DNA of 64,000 nt from Alistipes indistinctus YIT 12060 (GCF_025144995.1 NZ_CP102250.1:868001-932000), one strand, 5' to 3'. Positions 8,705 through 17,407 are shown, counted from the stretch's first letter. Notes: a model not told the origin generated them from the sequence alone. Translations and numbers: made by a program.

Positions 8705-9373
8705 TTATCCGGCAGAAACCATACTTGCAACTTCAGATGCCAGTTCGCGCAACCGGGGATTTGCAGAAGAGGCGTAACGGCCTGTGAGACGCATAATCTC
8801 GGCCTGCAACCTGTCGGAAAGCATCGCACAGCGGCACAATGCATTGACCATTCCCCGCACAATCAACGGTTCGGGGTCGCGGCGCATCAGCATCGCATCG
8901 GCCTCCCCGAGCAAAAAAAGCGTCCGCTCTCCATCGCACAACGGGCCACCAGCCGTGCGCATCAGCATCATGACACCCGCATACCGCAGGAACACATCAT
9001 CGGCCGACAGCCATTCCCCGATCAGGTCTACAGCTGCCGCCGAACGCGAAAAAAGGTACATCACCGTCAGTTCGACGATTTCGGAATGGGTGAAATCCCG
9101 GCTCCATTCACGTACCTGCTCCGAGGTAACGCACGCAGGATCCTCGACGAACAGCGCGGAGAGCTTCAGCTCGCGCACCTGTTGCCGATACAAAAGAAGA
9201 GCAAGAGAGTGGCTCGGGCCATACTCTCTTGCTATCCCGCGAATGGTTGGAACCGAAACCCCGTAATTGAGCGGATAGACAATCCCCCGCTCCTGCATCG
9301 CTCCGGTCACCGCTCCGTTCATTTCAACCTTCAAGCGTTTGAGAAGCCGAATCATCAGAGCCGTATCATCCAT
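8705..9373 (-). CDS. DNA alkylation repair-like HEAT-repeat protein
   Basis: 222 residues, almost wholly alpha-helical with repeated helix pairs. The segment NYGVSVPTIRGIAREYG near residue 36 and REWSRDFTHSEIVELTVMYLFSR near residue 88 resemble the AlkC/AlkD superfamily, whose HEAT repeats hold alkylated bases for excision. Catalytic Asp/Trp residues of AlkD cannot be assigned with confidence, so activity is uncertain; many short Bacteroidota homologues are uncharacterised. It lies 23 bases after the DUF4831 gene on the same strand and is probably co-transcribed with it. Confidence 0.65.
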   Translation of the reverse strand: MDDTALMIRLLKRLKVEMNGAVTGAMQERGIVYPLNYGVSVPTIRGIAREYGPSHSLALLLYRQQVRELKLSALFVEDPACVTSEQVREWSRDFTHSEIVELTVMYLFSRSAAAVDLIGEWLSADDVFLRYAGVMMLMRTAGGPLCDGERTLFLLGEADAMLMRRDPEPLIVRGMVNALCRCAMLSDRLQAEIMRLTGRYASSANPRLRELASEVASMVSAG

Positions 9374-9396
9374 ACTATTCCTTTCTGGCCAGGCTG

Positions 9397-10425
9397 TTAT
9401 TTCAACGAGTTGACAGGAACCTCGACCACCTCGCCGAACTGGTACACCGGCACGCGGCTTTGGGCTATTTCGCGTTTTCCGTCGGTCAACCGGCAGTCCA
9501 CGACGTCGGCGATACGATAAAAGACCGTCCCGCGGGAATCCTTGCTCTTGCGGGTCAACGCGCTGTTTTGAGCCTTTTGCTCAGGCGTCATCTCGATCAG
9601 CACGGGCCGGCCCGACAAATCCGACGAAGGCAGCAGGCCTCCCAGATCGGAAAAGCGGCAAACGATAGCGGAATTTTTTCCCTGCTCGGGAATCACATCG
9701 TATTCACGGACGATTTTCTGTCTGAACTGTTTGCCCAGGAAAAGCGCCAGATACTCCTCTTCCAACCGGTTCAATTCGTCCAAAGCGGCTTTGAGCCCCT
9801 CTCCGAAGACATGCTCTCCGGCGTCGCCCGTCACCAGCTCCATACGCTTCTTGCGCAGCATATAGATCATGTTCGCAGCATCGAGGGCTGCAGATTCGGG
9901 ATTCTGTTCCACCGTACTACGACGATCCACCTGCACCTTGACGAAACTGGTATCGCTGCCGGTCAGCGATACGGCCTCGACATTACCGCGCAAAGCACGC
10001 CGGGCAGGAGCTGCGGGACGGAAGGCCGACGGAACCGGAGCCGCACCGTCCATCTGAGCAGCCATAAAACCTTCGCGGGTCGGTTCATATATCTTCACCG
10101 GGCTTTTATCCGGATTTTCCATCGTATACACTTGTGCAGGATCGGCCTCTTCGGCAAAACCGATCTTACCGCCGGTAATCGTGTAAATGTCCTTATCGGC
10201 CAACGGAGCCATCACGCCGAGGAACTTCTGCGCATAACGGGCATAAGGCCCTTTGCGGATGCTCTCCTTCTCGACCTCGACGGTCACCTTCAGCGTAGTG
10301 CGGGGCAGGGAATAGGCAACGGCACTGTTACTGGTCACCACGAGGCCCTTACCGGCTTTCACCTGAGCCTGGACACCGGCCGAGGCAACGGCCATCAGGC
10401 ACAACGGGATCAAAATTTTTTTCAT
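9397..10425 (-). CDS. DUF4831 family exported protein
   Basis: 342 residues from the Met that begins the signal peptide MKKILIPLCLMAVASAGVQAQ; an upstream in-frame Met would add four residues. The remainder matches the general pattern of the DUF4831 family: a conserved start GLVVTSNSAVAYSLPRTTLKVTVEVEK, a middle helical segment (ESAALDAANMIYMLRKKRMELVTGDAGE, ALDELNRLEEEYLALFLGK) and a beta-rich end. The family is confined largely to Bacteroidota, is exported, and has no known function. Its own -7 element is at 10465-10472. Confidence 0.8.
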   Translation of the reverse strand: MKKILIPLCLMAVASAGVQAQVKAGKGLVVTSNSAVAYSLPRTTLKVTVEVEKESIRKGPYARYAQKFLGVMAPLADKDIYTITGGKIGFAEEADPAQVYTMENPDKSPVKIYEPTREGFMAAQMDGAAPVPSAFRPAAPARRALRGNVEAVSLTGSDTSFVKVQVDRRSTVEQNPESAALDAANMIYMLRKKRMELVTGDAGEHVFGEGLKAALDELNRLEEEYLALFLGKQFRQKIVREYDVIPEQGKNSAIVCRFSDLGGLLPSSDLSGRPVLIEMTPEQKAQNSALTRKSKDSRGTVFYRIADVVDCRLTDGKREIAQSRVPVYQFGEVVEVPVNSLK

Positions 10426-10464
10426 ATGATCAAACATTTAATTGGTCTTCGGAAAAACACGTAA

Positions 10465-10472
10465 CAAAGCTA
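10465..10472 (-). promoter_or_regulatory. -7 promoter element for the DUF4831 gene
   Basis: Minus strand TAGCTTTG, exact TAnnTTTG match, about 33-base leader to the start at 10425. Confidence 0.55.
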
Positions 10473-10494
10473 ACTAAATTTTTAAAATACCCGG

Positions 10495-11256
10495 TCAAAA
10501 TTTCAGGTAAAAATCACGCGTAAGGCCCCTGTAGGCTTCACTGTATTCCTGCGGGCGGCCCGTTTCCATGACCAGCGTCGCAAACCGCAGCGGCGCCTGA
10601 CAGCGTGCAAATTCCATCAGCACCCGTTTCGCCGGCACGTCCGGTTTGGTCTGGACCTGCAACTTGCGTACGACATGCAAACCTCGCTCCAAAGCCATCT
10701 GTTCGAAAACGGCACCCTCATGGACAGGCAGAATTACGGCAAAAAGACCTCGCTCCGCCAGTAAAGCCAACACTCCTTCGATCAGCTCCCCGTAAGAAAG
10801 CGACACGGTGTGCCGACCGGCATTACGGCCCGGATCGGGCGACTGGAGCGAATCGACAAAATAAGGCGGGTTGGAGACAATCCGGTCGTAAAGGACCGTA
10901 CCCCGAACCAAAGCGACGTATTCCTGCAAGGTTGTGCGGTACAGCCGCAAACGGCCGCTCCACGGCGAGCCGGCAAAATTCTGTGCCGCATCCAGGCAAC
11001 TTCCCTCGTCCGGTTCGACAGCATCGACCTGCGCATGCTGCACCCTCTGTGCCGCCATCAAAGCGATGACTCCGGTACCGGTACCGACATCCAGTATGCG
11101 CCACGGGGTTTGTTCGGCCCCTTCTGCAACCATAATTTCAGCCGAAAAACAGAGATCGCACCAAGCCCCGAGCAATACCCCGTCCGTCCCCACCCGCATG
11201 GCCGAACGAGCCTGGGAAACGGTAAACTGCTTGAATGAAAAGTAAGAATTCCCCAT
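10495..11256 (-). CDS. trmN6: tRNA1(Val) N6-adenine-37 methyltransferase (TrmN6/YfiC-like)
   Basis: 253 residues from MGNSYFSFKQF. The opening FKQFTVSQARSAMRVGTDGVLLGAW is the hallmark of the TrmN6 family, followed by a Rossmann SAM site (ILDVGTGTGVIALMAAQR) and the adenine N6 methylase motif VSNPPYF. It modifies A37 of tRNA-Val in the cytoplasm. A longer frame would start at 11307, but that stretch contains the terminator hairpin of the upstream gene (11274-11301), so the start at 11256 is preferred. Confidence 0.85.
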   Translation of the reverse strand: MGNSYFSFKQFTVSQARSAMRVGTDGVLLGAWCDLCFSAEIMVAEGAEQTPWRILDVGTGTGVIALMAAQRVQHAQVDAVEPDEGSCLDAAQNFAGSPWSGRLRLYRTTLQEYVALVRGTVLYDRIVSNPPYFVDSLQSPDPGRNAGRHTVSLSYGELIEGVLALLAERGLFAVILPVHEGAVFEQMALERGLHVVRKLQVQTKPDVPAKRVLMEFARCQAPLRFATLVMETGRPQEYSEAYRGLTRDFYLKF

Positions 11257-11273
11257 ATCGTGCAACATCAAAC

Positions 11274-11301
11274 CAAAGGCGGGAAACCGATCCCGCCTTT
11301 G
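11274..11301 (-). terminator. Hairpin terminator downstream of the large FKBP lipoprotein gene
   Basis: Perfect 11-base-pair stem (11274-11284 with 11291-11301) with a 6-base loop, 56 bases after the stop of the FKBP gene at 11357. Confidence 0.55.
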
Positions 11302-11356
11302 AGTCATGTCCTAACCATCCTGCAATCCGGCATGCGTAACGTCGCAGGTATATTCG

Positions 11357-12844
11357 TTATTTCCGGTAATCGGTTACCTCCACCAAACCGCGCGTGCCTT
11401 TGTACTTGCGGATATTACCGAACACTTTGATCTTCTGGCGGAATACCGTACCCTGATTGTCCGGAATATTCAACGCATCGCGCACTTTGCCTTCCGGCAG
11501 CATCACCGGGAAGCAGTCCTCGGGCTTGATCCCGCTGCCGTTGGTGTTGCCCAGCATCAGGTTGTCCTTGATGCCGGCCTCCGTGATATTGGTAAGCGTA
11601 TCGATCCATTGTTTGTAATCGCTGCCGTCCACCACACCATTGACATAACCGGTTACCCAAACACCGTCGACCTCGTCGTCGAGCAGATGCTGCACGGCAT
11701 AGGTCGTATAAGGGAAGAGCAGCGAACCGTCACCATACTGGGGCGCCACGGTAACCTCGAACACGAGCGGCGTGTAAGGCGGAATAATCGTTCCCCTATC
11801 GACGCTCCCGGTAGAGCTGTTCGCCGTAAAAGTGGGAAACTGTCCGGAAGAACCGTACCCGTAGGTCGAAGTAAAGACCATGGTGGCCGTTTCCCCGTAC
11901 ACCATCTTGGCTAATGCTGCATCCATACCGACTACCACGACATTCGTCGAGGTCGTCTCCTCTTCTTCGGAAGCTCCTACATCGACCGACAACGGTTCGT
12001 ATTTGCCCGAAGAGGCATACTGTGCCAAGTTGTATTTTTTAGCCGTGTCCTCTATATTCGTATCGAATACGAAACCGTCGAGGAAGCGCCCCACGTAATA
12101 GATAGATACAGTAGAGTCTTTTTTTATTGTCGCCGTGTCTTTACCGAAAGAGATCGGCTTGAGGTAAAGGTTCGTACGCACGGTGTCGGTCAGGTTCATA
12201 TTTAACTGCCCCACCGCATAGTTTTGCACCAGCGACGCCTCGTATTTTTCAGGATCCTTGACCACCCGAACCAGCTCCAGGTCCATAACGACCGGAATAT
12301 TGGCGCCCAGTGCGTTCTGTCCACCGAACCCGGAGTATTCGTAACTGTATCCGCTCGACCCATAAGCCAGATCCGACGGAATATAGACACGCCACTGATC
12401 TCCCTCTTTCATATGCCCGAGCGCCAGATAATTGCCTACGATAAGGTTCAGATCCGAACCGTAATAAATGCTGTTATAGGGAGTGAACGGTACGTAGTCG
12501 GGTGTGTAATGCGTGTAGTAGTTAAACGTCCCCTGATATTTGGCAATTTCGGGATCGCGCGTCACGACCACATCCCCCGAAGCCATTGTCCTACCCGTAT
12601 AATTGATCATGACCCACGTATCCACATCGGCGGGCGTCAACGCTCCGGGTTGCTCGGACGATTTGAGTTTCTCCACATATATCCCGCCGTCCAGCTTTTC
12701 GGCATTGGGGGCATACAACTGAATCCACGCCTCGAAAGAGCGTTCACGCAAGGTTTCATTGGATTCATCCTCGTTTTTCGCACAGGAGGCCGCGAGCAAC
12801 CCGATTACGGCGCATACGGCGCAAGCGAAAACTTTTTTTCTCAT
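11357..12844 (-). CDS. Lipoprotein with two FKBP-type domains and a C-terminal DUF6359-like domain
   Basis: 495 residues. Lipobox LLAASC places the acylated cysteine at residue 21. Residues about 70-195 and 240-365 each show FKBP-type peptidyl-prolyl isomerase features: VMINYTGR / VSIYYVGRFLDGFVFDTN strands, then a glycine-rich YGSSGYSYEYSGFGG or YGYGSSGQFPTF loop and a closing PVVMDLELVRV / PLVFEVTV strand. The last 110 residues (DGVWVTGYVNGVVDG, NLMLGNTNG, PVMLPEGKVRDALN) look like the OB-fold-like DUF6359 module. Proline isomerase activity at the cell envelope is plausible; the first domain has a large insertion and may only bind. It starts 6 bases after a second FKBP-like lipoprotein gene. 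Confidence 0.85.
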   Translation of the reverse strand: MRKKVFACAVCAVIGLLAASCAKNEDESNETLRERSFEAWIQLYAPNAEKLDGGIYVEKLKSSEQPGALTPADVDTWVMINYTGRTMASGDVVVTRDPEIAKYQGTFNYYTHYTPDYVPFTPYNSIYYGSDLNLIVGNYLALGHMKEGDQWRVYIPSDLAYGSSGYSYEYSGFGGQNALGANIPVVMDLELVRVVKDPEKYEASLVQNYAVGQLNMNLTDTVRTNLYLKPISFGKDTATIKKDSTVSIYYVGRFLDGFVFDTNIEDTAKKYNLAQYASSGKYEPLSVDVGASEEEETTSTNVVVVGMDAALAKMVYGETATMVFTSTYGYGSSGQFPTFTANSSTGSVDRGTIIPPYTPLVFEVTVAPQYGDGSLLFPYTTYAVQHLLDDEVDGVWVTGYVNGVVDGSDYKQWIDTLTNITEAGIKDNLMLGNTNGSGIKPEDCFPVMLPEGKVRDALNIPDNQGTVFRQKIKVFGNIRKYKGTRGLVEVTDYRK

Positions 12845-12850
12845 ATTCGA

Positions 12851-13393
12851 CTATTTAACCACTTGATTCACTACTATATCCCACACCAATGGCGTATTGG
12901 CAGGAACCAATCCCAACGGTTTATTGCCATAACCCAGCCGGGACACCAGAAACAACTGCACTGAATCTCCCTGGCGGCATCCGTCCAAACCGAGCCGTAC
13001 GCCTTTCACCAGGCGTGAATCGCTGAGCGAAATCTCCTGGGGCTCGAACGGCCAGTAATGCTCCAGATCCGTTAACGACTCTTCGTCGATCAAATCCTTA
13101 CGATTGGTATAATAAAGCTCGCCCTTACCGCTGCTGCCCGAAGAAAACGCATAAACCGCAAAATCGATTACGGCCGAACTTTCGCCATCGAGCACCGGTG
13201 CCGTACCGTAGCCTTCCCGATCGGTGTTGGTGATATAGCGGTAGACGCCCGATTGTTCCGTATAAGCGTACTGCTGACCTTTCAGGTAGCTCGTAAAGGA
13301 TGTGCGCTGGGTCTCCTCCAGTGTATCGTCCTGTTTCGAACAACCTCCCGCCACCAAGGCCGCCAGGGCCGCAATCACGTAAAATCGCCTCAT
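12851..13393 (-). CDS. Small FKBP-like lipoprotein
   Basis: 180 residues with lipobox VAGGC (cysteine 18). The N-terminal region (RTSFTSYLKGQQYAYTEQSGVYRYI) parallels that of the downstream larger lipoprotein, and the second half shows the FKBP pattern: AVIDFAVYAF strand, an EISLSDSRLVKGVRLGLDGCRQGDSVQLFLVSRLGYGNKPLG core and the closing IPxNTPLVWDI-type strand (VPANTPLVWDIVVNQVV). It is first in a two-gene operon with only 6 bases between the genes. Whether it isomerises proline is uncertain because the active-site aromatics are poorly conserved. Confidence 0.8.
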   Translation of the reverse strand: MRRFYVIAALAALVAGGCSKQDDTLEETQRTSFTSYLKGQQYAYTEQSGVYRYITNTDREGYGTAPVLDGESSAVIDFAVYAFSSGSSGKGELYYTNRKDLIDEESLTDLEHYWPFEPQEISLSDSRLVKGVRLGLDGCRQGDSVQLFLVSRLGYGNKPLGLVPANTPLVWDIVVNQVVK

Positions 13394-13414
13394 CGTACTG
13401 CCGTCAATAGCTCA

Positions 13415-13422
13415 CAAAATTA
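13415..13422 (-). promoter_or_regulatory. -7 promoter element for the FKBP lipoprotein operon
   Basis: Minus strand TAATTTTG, exact TAnnTTTG match, about 15-base leader to 13393. Confidence 0.55.
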
Positions 13423-13517
13423 TATTTTTTTTACCCAAAAGCAAAATAGGGGGCGCCTTACCATATTAAACTCACGGAAAGCCGGTTTATTGCACCGGAG
13501 CTGTGTTTTTTACATGA

Positions 13518-13551
13518 AAAAAGAGGTCGGTATGAAACCCAACCTCTTTTT
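13518..13551 (-). terminator. Hairpin terminator of the phosphate transporter gene
   Basis: Stem 13518-13527 with 13542-13551 (10 pairs), U-rich exit on the minus strand, 57 bases after the stop at 13608. Confidence 0.6.
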
Positions 13552-13607
13552 ACTCTCTTTGAACCGCCTCCGGACAGCTGCAAGGTATAGCCCTGCAAAA
13601 GCCGGTC

Positions 13608-15836
13608 CTACTCCCCGGACATGAAATAACGCTGCGACTTGAGCAGGTTCCGGGTTTGCAGCACCATCGTCTTCGTTTCGTTGATAATGGTCAGGTAGAG
13701 GATACTGCTGCGTGTAGTGGTCGTTTTGGCCTTGACCCGCTTGATCTGGCTCTTGATCGCGGCAGCCAACGTATCGAACAGTTTATCGCGCATCTGGAGA
13801 ATCGCATCGAGCTGCGAGAAATCGTTGTTCTCCAACATCGTGTTGATTTTCTGATAAATGCTACTCACTTTCTCATTAACCTGCTGCAAATCGGCCACCT
13901 GTTCCTTGGTCATCCCCTCATGGTTGTTGTTGATGTGGTCGAAACTGGGCCGCGTGATGTGTACGAGCGCTTTGGTCACCTCGTTCATGTAATCGATGAC
14001 CTGTACATAATAGTGCCCCGTCTCGATATAGTTTTCCTGCAGTTTGAAAAGCGTCGGCAGCATCTCATGCTTGCGTTCATGGGCAATCCGGTACAGCTCC
14101 TCGGATTCGCGCACCATCTGCTTGAGCAACTTACGGTCTTCGTCGAACAGCCCTACGAGCGTCTGCTGATAGATTTCAGTCACTTTGAGCATCGTTTCCG
14201 ATACTTCGTGCACGCAACGCTCGATCACCGTCTGCTCCGGTCCGTCAGCCTCTTCCTCTGCCATCTTCTCTGCCTGTTTCTTCACTTTGCGGCTGTGCAG
14301 AATAGAACTTTGAACGAGCAGGTACGCGCACAGGCAAGCAAACAGCACCACTGCGATCATACCGCCCCACATCAGGCCCAGAGCTACCAGGAAGGCGATG
14401 GTAAAGGCGATCAGCGCTGTAAGGAACCAGCCTGCTATTACGGTCAGTACTCCGGTGATCCGGTACACTGCGCTCTCGCGTCCCCAGGCACGGTCGGCCA
14501 ACGACGAACCCATCGCTACCATAAAGGTAACGTAAGTCGTCGAAAGAGGCAACTGCAACGACGTAGCCATCGAGATCAGGATCGAGGCGACCGTCAGATT
14601 CACCGTGGCACGTATCAAATCAAAAGACGCTTTGTCCTTGGTCTCTGGTGAGTAGACCGGAACAAAGCGGCTTTCGATAAAACGCTGCAAACGTTTGGGG
14701 GTATATTTTTCATAAGTTTTGTTGCAGTTCAGGGCGCTTCGAACAAGCGCGCGCGACACCGAGGTGGAACCGAACCGCTCCGCACCGGCATCCTGCCGGG
14801 CCAGGTTGATTTCCGTATCGGAAACCGTCTGCGCCTTTTTCGAAAACCACAGTGTTACGACCATAATCGCTCCAGACAGGAACAGGATTATCGGACGCGT
14901 CGTCACCGCACCGTTCAGGCTGCCCATCAGCGTATTGACATCCCCGGAACCATGCACGATCACGTTCTCATAGGAATCGAACCCGGCCACGAACACACCG
15001 ATAAAGTTCACCAGGTCGTTACCCGCGAATGCCAATGCCAGCGACAAAGTGCCGGCCAGGACGGTAATCTTCAGGATATTCACCTTCAGCATGCTGAGGA
15101 TCGACATGATGATGCTCCATCCCACCAGCAGAATGCCCAGCAAGGCCAGAATATGGGTATCCATCCAAGCCATCAGCGCGGGATTCATCAGCGAAGAGTC
15201 TTTCAGGCCCTTGAAGATCGCGAAATAGGAAATCGCGGTGATGGCGATACCGCACCACACGGCTCCTACCGTCTTGATCTTTCGCTGGTAACGGTATGAA
15301 AAAATCAGGCGTGTAATGTACATCACCGTAGTACCGCAGACAAAAGCGATCGCCACCGAAAGGAGGATCCCCGAAATGATCGCCATAGCCTTACCCGTAT
15401 TGATATACGTGGCCAGGTCCGCCATCGTGTGCAGGTCGCTGTGCGTGATCTTGTAAACCGATACGCTCACGGCCGCGCCCAGCAATCCGAACACCAGCGA
15501 AACGGTCGTCGAAGTGGGCATGCCCAGCGTATTGAAGACGTCGAGCAGAATCACATTCATGAACATGACGGCCAGGAACAGCATCATCACCTCGGAGAAA
15601 GAGAACATTTCGGGATGGAACACCCCGCTGCGGGCTACTTCCATCATACCGCTGGAGGTGATCGCCCCGACGATGATACCTACCGAGGCAACCGTCATGA
15701 TGACATAGCGCGGAGCGACCTTCGAACCCAAAGCCGAGTTAAGGAAGTTCACCGCATCGTTGGCCACTCCGACCACCAGCCCGGTAATGGCCAGGGTCAT
15801 CATGATCCCCACGATGATCATGTACATACTATCCAT
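13608..15836 (-). CDS. pit: PiT-family inorganic phosphate transporter with C-terminal PhoU-like domain
   Basis: 742 residues. The N-terminal two thirds is a PiT carrier: the paired signature GVANDAVNFLNSALGSKVAP (residue 23 onward) and AGNDLVNFIGVFVAGFDSY (near 270) are the duplicated phosphate/cation sites, with about twelve membrane helices. From about residue 540 the protein becomes soluble and helical (EQTVIERCVHEVSETMLKVTEIYQ, YYVQVIDYMNEVTKALVHITRP) like PhoU or PhoU-like DUF47 proteins, which gate phosphate carriers. This fused architecture is common in Bacteroidota. The promoter (-7 at 15866-15873) is covered by a palindrome using the same half-sites as the ppk promoter. Confidence 0.92.
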   Translation of the reverse strand: MDSMYMIIVGIMMTLAITGLVVGVANDAVNFLNSALGSKVAPRYVIMTVASVGIIVGAITSSGMMEVARSGVFHPEMFSFSEVMMLFLAVMFMNVILLDVFNTLGMPTSTTVSLVFGLLGAAVSVSVYKITHSDLHTMADLATYINTGKAMAIISGILLSVAIAFVCGTTVMYITRLIFSYRYQRKIKTVGAVWCGIAITAISYFAIFKGLKDSSLMNPALMAWMDTHILALLGILLVGWSIIMSILSMLKVNILKITVLAGTLSLALAFAGNDLVNFIGVFVAGFDSYENVIVHGSGDVNTLMGSLNGAVTTRPIILFLSGAIMVVTLWFSKKAQTVSDTEINLARQDAGAERFGSTSVSRALVRSALNCNKTYEKYTPKRLQRFIESRFVPVYSPETKDKASFDLIRATVNLTVASILISMATSLQLPLSTTYVTFMVAMGSSLADRAWGRESAVYRITGVLTVIAGWFLTALIAFTIAFLVALGLMWGGMIAVVLFACLCAYLLVQSSILHSRKVKKQAEKMAEEEADGPEQTVIERCVHEVSETMLKVTEIYQQTLVGLFDEDRKLLKQMVRESEELYRIAHERKHEMLPTLFKLQENYIETGHYYVQVIDYMNEVTKALVHITRPSFDHINNNHEGMTKEQVADLQQVNEKVSSIYQKINTMLENNDFSQLDAILQMRDKLFDTLAAAIKSQIKRVKAKTTTTRSSILYLTIINETKTMVLQTRNLLKSQRYFMSGE

Positions 15837-15861
15837 AAAGTCTCAAATATTTGCTGTTTCG

Positions 15862-15887
15862 CCGGCAAAAATATAACAATTTGCCGG
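15862..15887. promoter_or_regulatory. Operator-like inverted repeat over the pit promoter
   Basis: Perfect 8-base arms CCGGCAAA (15862-15869) and TTTGCCGG (15880-15887) with a 10-base spacer; the -7 element lies across the left arm and spacer. The core half-sites CCGGCA/TGCCGG also flank the ppk -7 element, though with a different spacing (14 against 9 bases between cores). Confidence 0.45.
15866..15873 (-). promoter_or_regulatory. -7 promoter element for pit
   Basis: Minus strand TATTTTTG, exact TAnnTTTG match, about 23-base leader. Confidence 0.6.
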
Positions 15888-15977
15888 AAGATCAAGCCTT
15901 CAGCGGCAAAGATTAACGTTTTGTTCATCCGAAAGTTCCCTCAGCACCACGGTCGTCGGACACTATCCGAATGCTTT

Positions 15978-16565
15978 TTAAAGGCGTTTAAGCGCCATGC
16001 GGATCAGCTCTTCGACCTGCGCCTGGGGCTGTTCTTTGACCAGTGCGCGCAGCACCTTTTCGGAGGCCGGTTTGGCAAATCCGAGCATCATCAGCGCCGA
16101 AAGCGCTTCGGCGAACGATTCTCCTCCCGCCGCCTGCATCGGCAACTGTGCATCGCCTCCCGGCAATACCCCCAATTTATCACGCAATTCGACGATAATT
16201 TTCTGCGCAGTCTTGATACCGAGCCCTTTCACGCTCTTGAGCACATCGGCCTGCCCGGTGGAGATAATCGTGCGCACCTCGTCCGATGAAAAAGTCGACA
16301 AAATCATACGTGCCGTATTTCCGCCCACGCCCGACACGCCGATCAGCGCCCGAAATACTTCGCGCTCCGCAAGCGAATAAAACCCGTACAGGATTTGCGC
16401 GTCCTCGCGGACGATAAAATGAGTGTAGAGCTTGACTGTTTCGGAGGAACCGATGCTGGCGTAAGTTTGCAGCGAGATATTGAGGCTGTACCCCACCCCG
16501 CCGGCTTCGATCACCGCTTCGGCGGGCGTCAGCCGGTCGACAACGCCCCTGATATAATCGTACAT
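15978..16565 (-). CDS. ruvA: Holliday junction DNA helicase subunit RuvA
   Basis: 195 residues, normal length. The N-terminal OB domain starts MYDYIRGVVDRLTPAEAVIEAGGVGY, two helix-hairpin-helix segments follow (LIGVSGVGGNTARMIL and VKGLGIKTAQKIIVEL), and the C-terminal RuvB-binding domain ends ELIRMALKRL. RuvA tetramers hold the four-way junction while RuvB drives branch migration. A longer frame to 16604 is open but would start upstream of the promoter at 16588-16595, so the start at 16565 is used. ruvB and ruvC are not adjacent. Confidence 0.95.
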   Translation of the reverse strand: MYDYIRGVVDRLTPAEAVIEAGGVGYSLNISLQTYASIGSSETVKLYTHFIVREDAQILYGFYSLAEREVFRALIGVSGVGGNTARMILSTFSSDEVRTIISTGQADVLKSVKGLGIKTAQKIIVELRDKLGVLPGGDAQLPMQAAGGESFAEALSALMMLGFAKPASEKVLRALVKEQPQAQVEELIRMALKRL

Positions 16566-16587
16566 AACGGCCTGTGTAATTTGGAAA

Positions 16588-16609
16588 CAAAAATAGCGAA
16601 ACAAAAATA
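16588..16609 (-). promoter_or_regulatory. Tandem -7 promoter elements for ruvA
   Basis: Two exact minus-strand TATTTTTG elements lie at 16588-16595 and 16602-16609. They sit inside a 12-base direct repeat (GAAACAAAAATA at 16584 and 16598, period 14), so the second promoter core looks like a small tandem duplication. Confidence 0.5.
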
Positions 16610-16616
16610 AATATTA

Positions 16617-16624
16617 TATATTTG
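16617..16624 (+). promoter_or_regulatory. -7 promoter element for the OmpH-like gene
   Basis: TATATTTG, exact TAnnTTTG match, with a leader of about 30 bases to 16661; divergent from the ruvA promoter. Confidence 0.55.
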
Positions 16625-16660
16625 CGCTATAATTAACTTTTAAACCTCTATTTCAGACGT

Positions 16661-17305
16661 ATGAAAAATCTTCTGTTGGCCGCGTCGGCGGTCGCCCTGC
16701 TCGCCGCCACAGGCTGCTCGGACAAAAAGGGAGGCTCTGTCGCAATGTCGGGAGCCGATACCGTTACCACTGCCGCCAGCGCCAGCGTCGCTTATTTCAA
16801 TATCGACTCGCTGATCAGCAAATACGATATGTACACCGACCTGCGTTCGGCTTACGAAGAGAAGGCCAAGAAAGCCGATGCGGAACTGACTTCGAAAGGA
16901 CGTGCCCTCGAACGCGGGGTCCGCGACTACCAGGAGAAGGTGCAGAACGGATTGGTAACCCGTGCGCAGGCACAAGGTATCGAAGAGAACCTGAACCGCC
17001 AGCAGCAGGCTTTCGTACAGCACCGCGACCAGGTAATGGGCGAGATGGCCGAAGAGGAGCAGGTACTGCTCAACCAGATTCACTTCAGCATCACCGAATA
17101 CCTCAAGGAGTTCAACAAGGACTACCGTTACAGCGTTATCCTCAGCACATCGACCGGCGGCCCGATCTACAATGCCGATCCCAAACTCGACATCACCACG
17201 GTTCTGCTCGAAGGACTGAACAAAAAATATGCGGCCGACAAGGGAAAAAACAAAAACGCGCTGCCCGCCGCTCCCAAAACGGAAGAGACCAAACCCGCAA
17301 AATAA
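16661..17305 (+). CDS. OmpH/Skp-family lipoprotein chaperone-like protein
   Basis: 214 residues. Lipobox LAATGC gives cysteine 19. After a low-complexity linker the sequence ASVAYFNIDSLISKYDMYTDLRSAYEEKAKKADAELTSKGRALE begins an OmpH/Skp domain: a short strand, then a long coiled-coil hairpin (about residues 60-140) and a return strand DYRYSVILSTSTGGPIYNADPKLDITTVLLEGLNKKYA. Skp proteins hold unfolded outer-membrane proteins in the periplasm; the lipid anchor is a Bacteroidota variation. The C-terminus is a Lys/Pro/Thr-rich tail. It is transcribed alone, from the -7 at 16617 to the terminator at 17369-17407. Confidence 0.88.
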   Translation: MKNLLLAASAVALLAATGCSDKKGGSVAMSGADTVTTAASASVAYFNIDSLISKYDMYTDLRSAYEEKAKKADAELTSKGRALERGVRDYQEKVQNGLVTRAQAQGIEENLNRQQQAFVQHRDQVMGEMAEEEQVLLNQIHFSITEYLKEFNKDYRYSVILSTSTGGPIYNADPKLDITTVLLEGLNKKYAADKGKNKNALPAAPKTEETKPAK

Positions 17306-17368
17306 GCTTCGCGGGTTCATAGCGAACCCGATACGGGAATTTCTCCACACCGATAACAAAATTTATAC

Positions 17369-17407
17369 TATGAAAAAGCGCCCGGGATTTCCGGGCGCTT
17401 TTTCATA
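17369..17407 (+). terminator. Hairpin terminator of the OmpH-like gene
   Basis: Perfect 17-base-pair stem (17369-17385 with 17391-17407), 5-base loop, with the T tract inside the descending arm. Confidence 0.75.
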
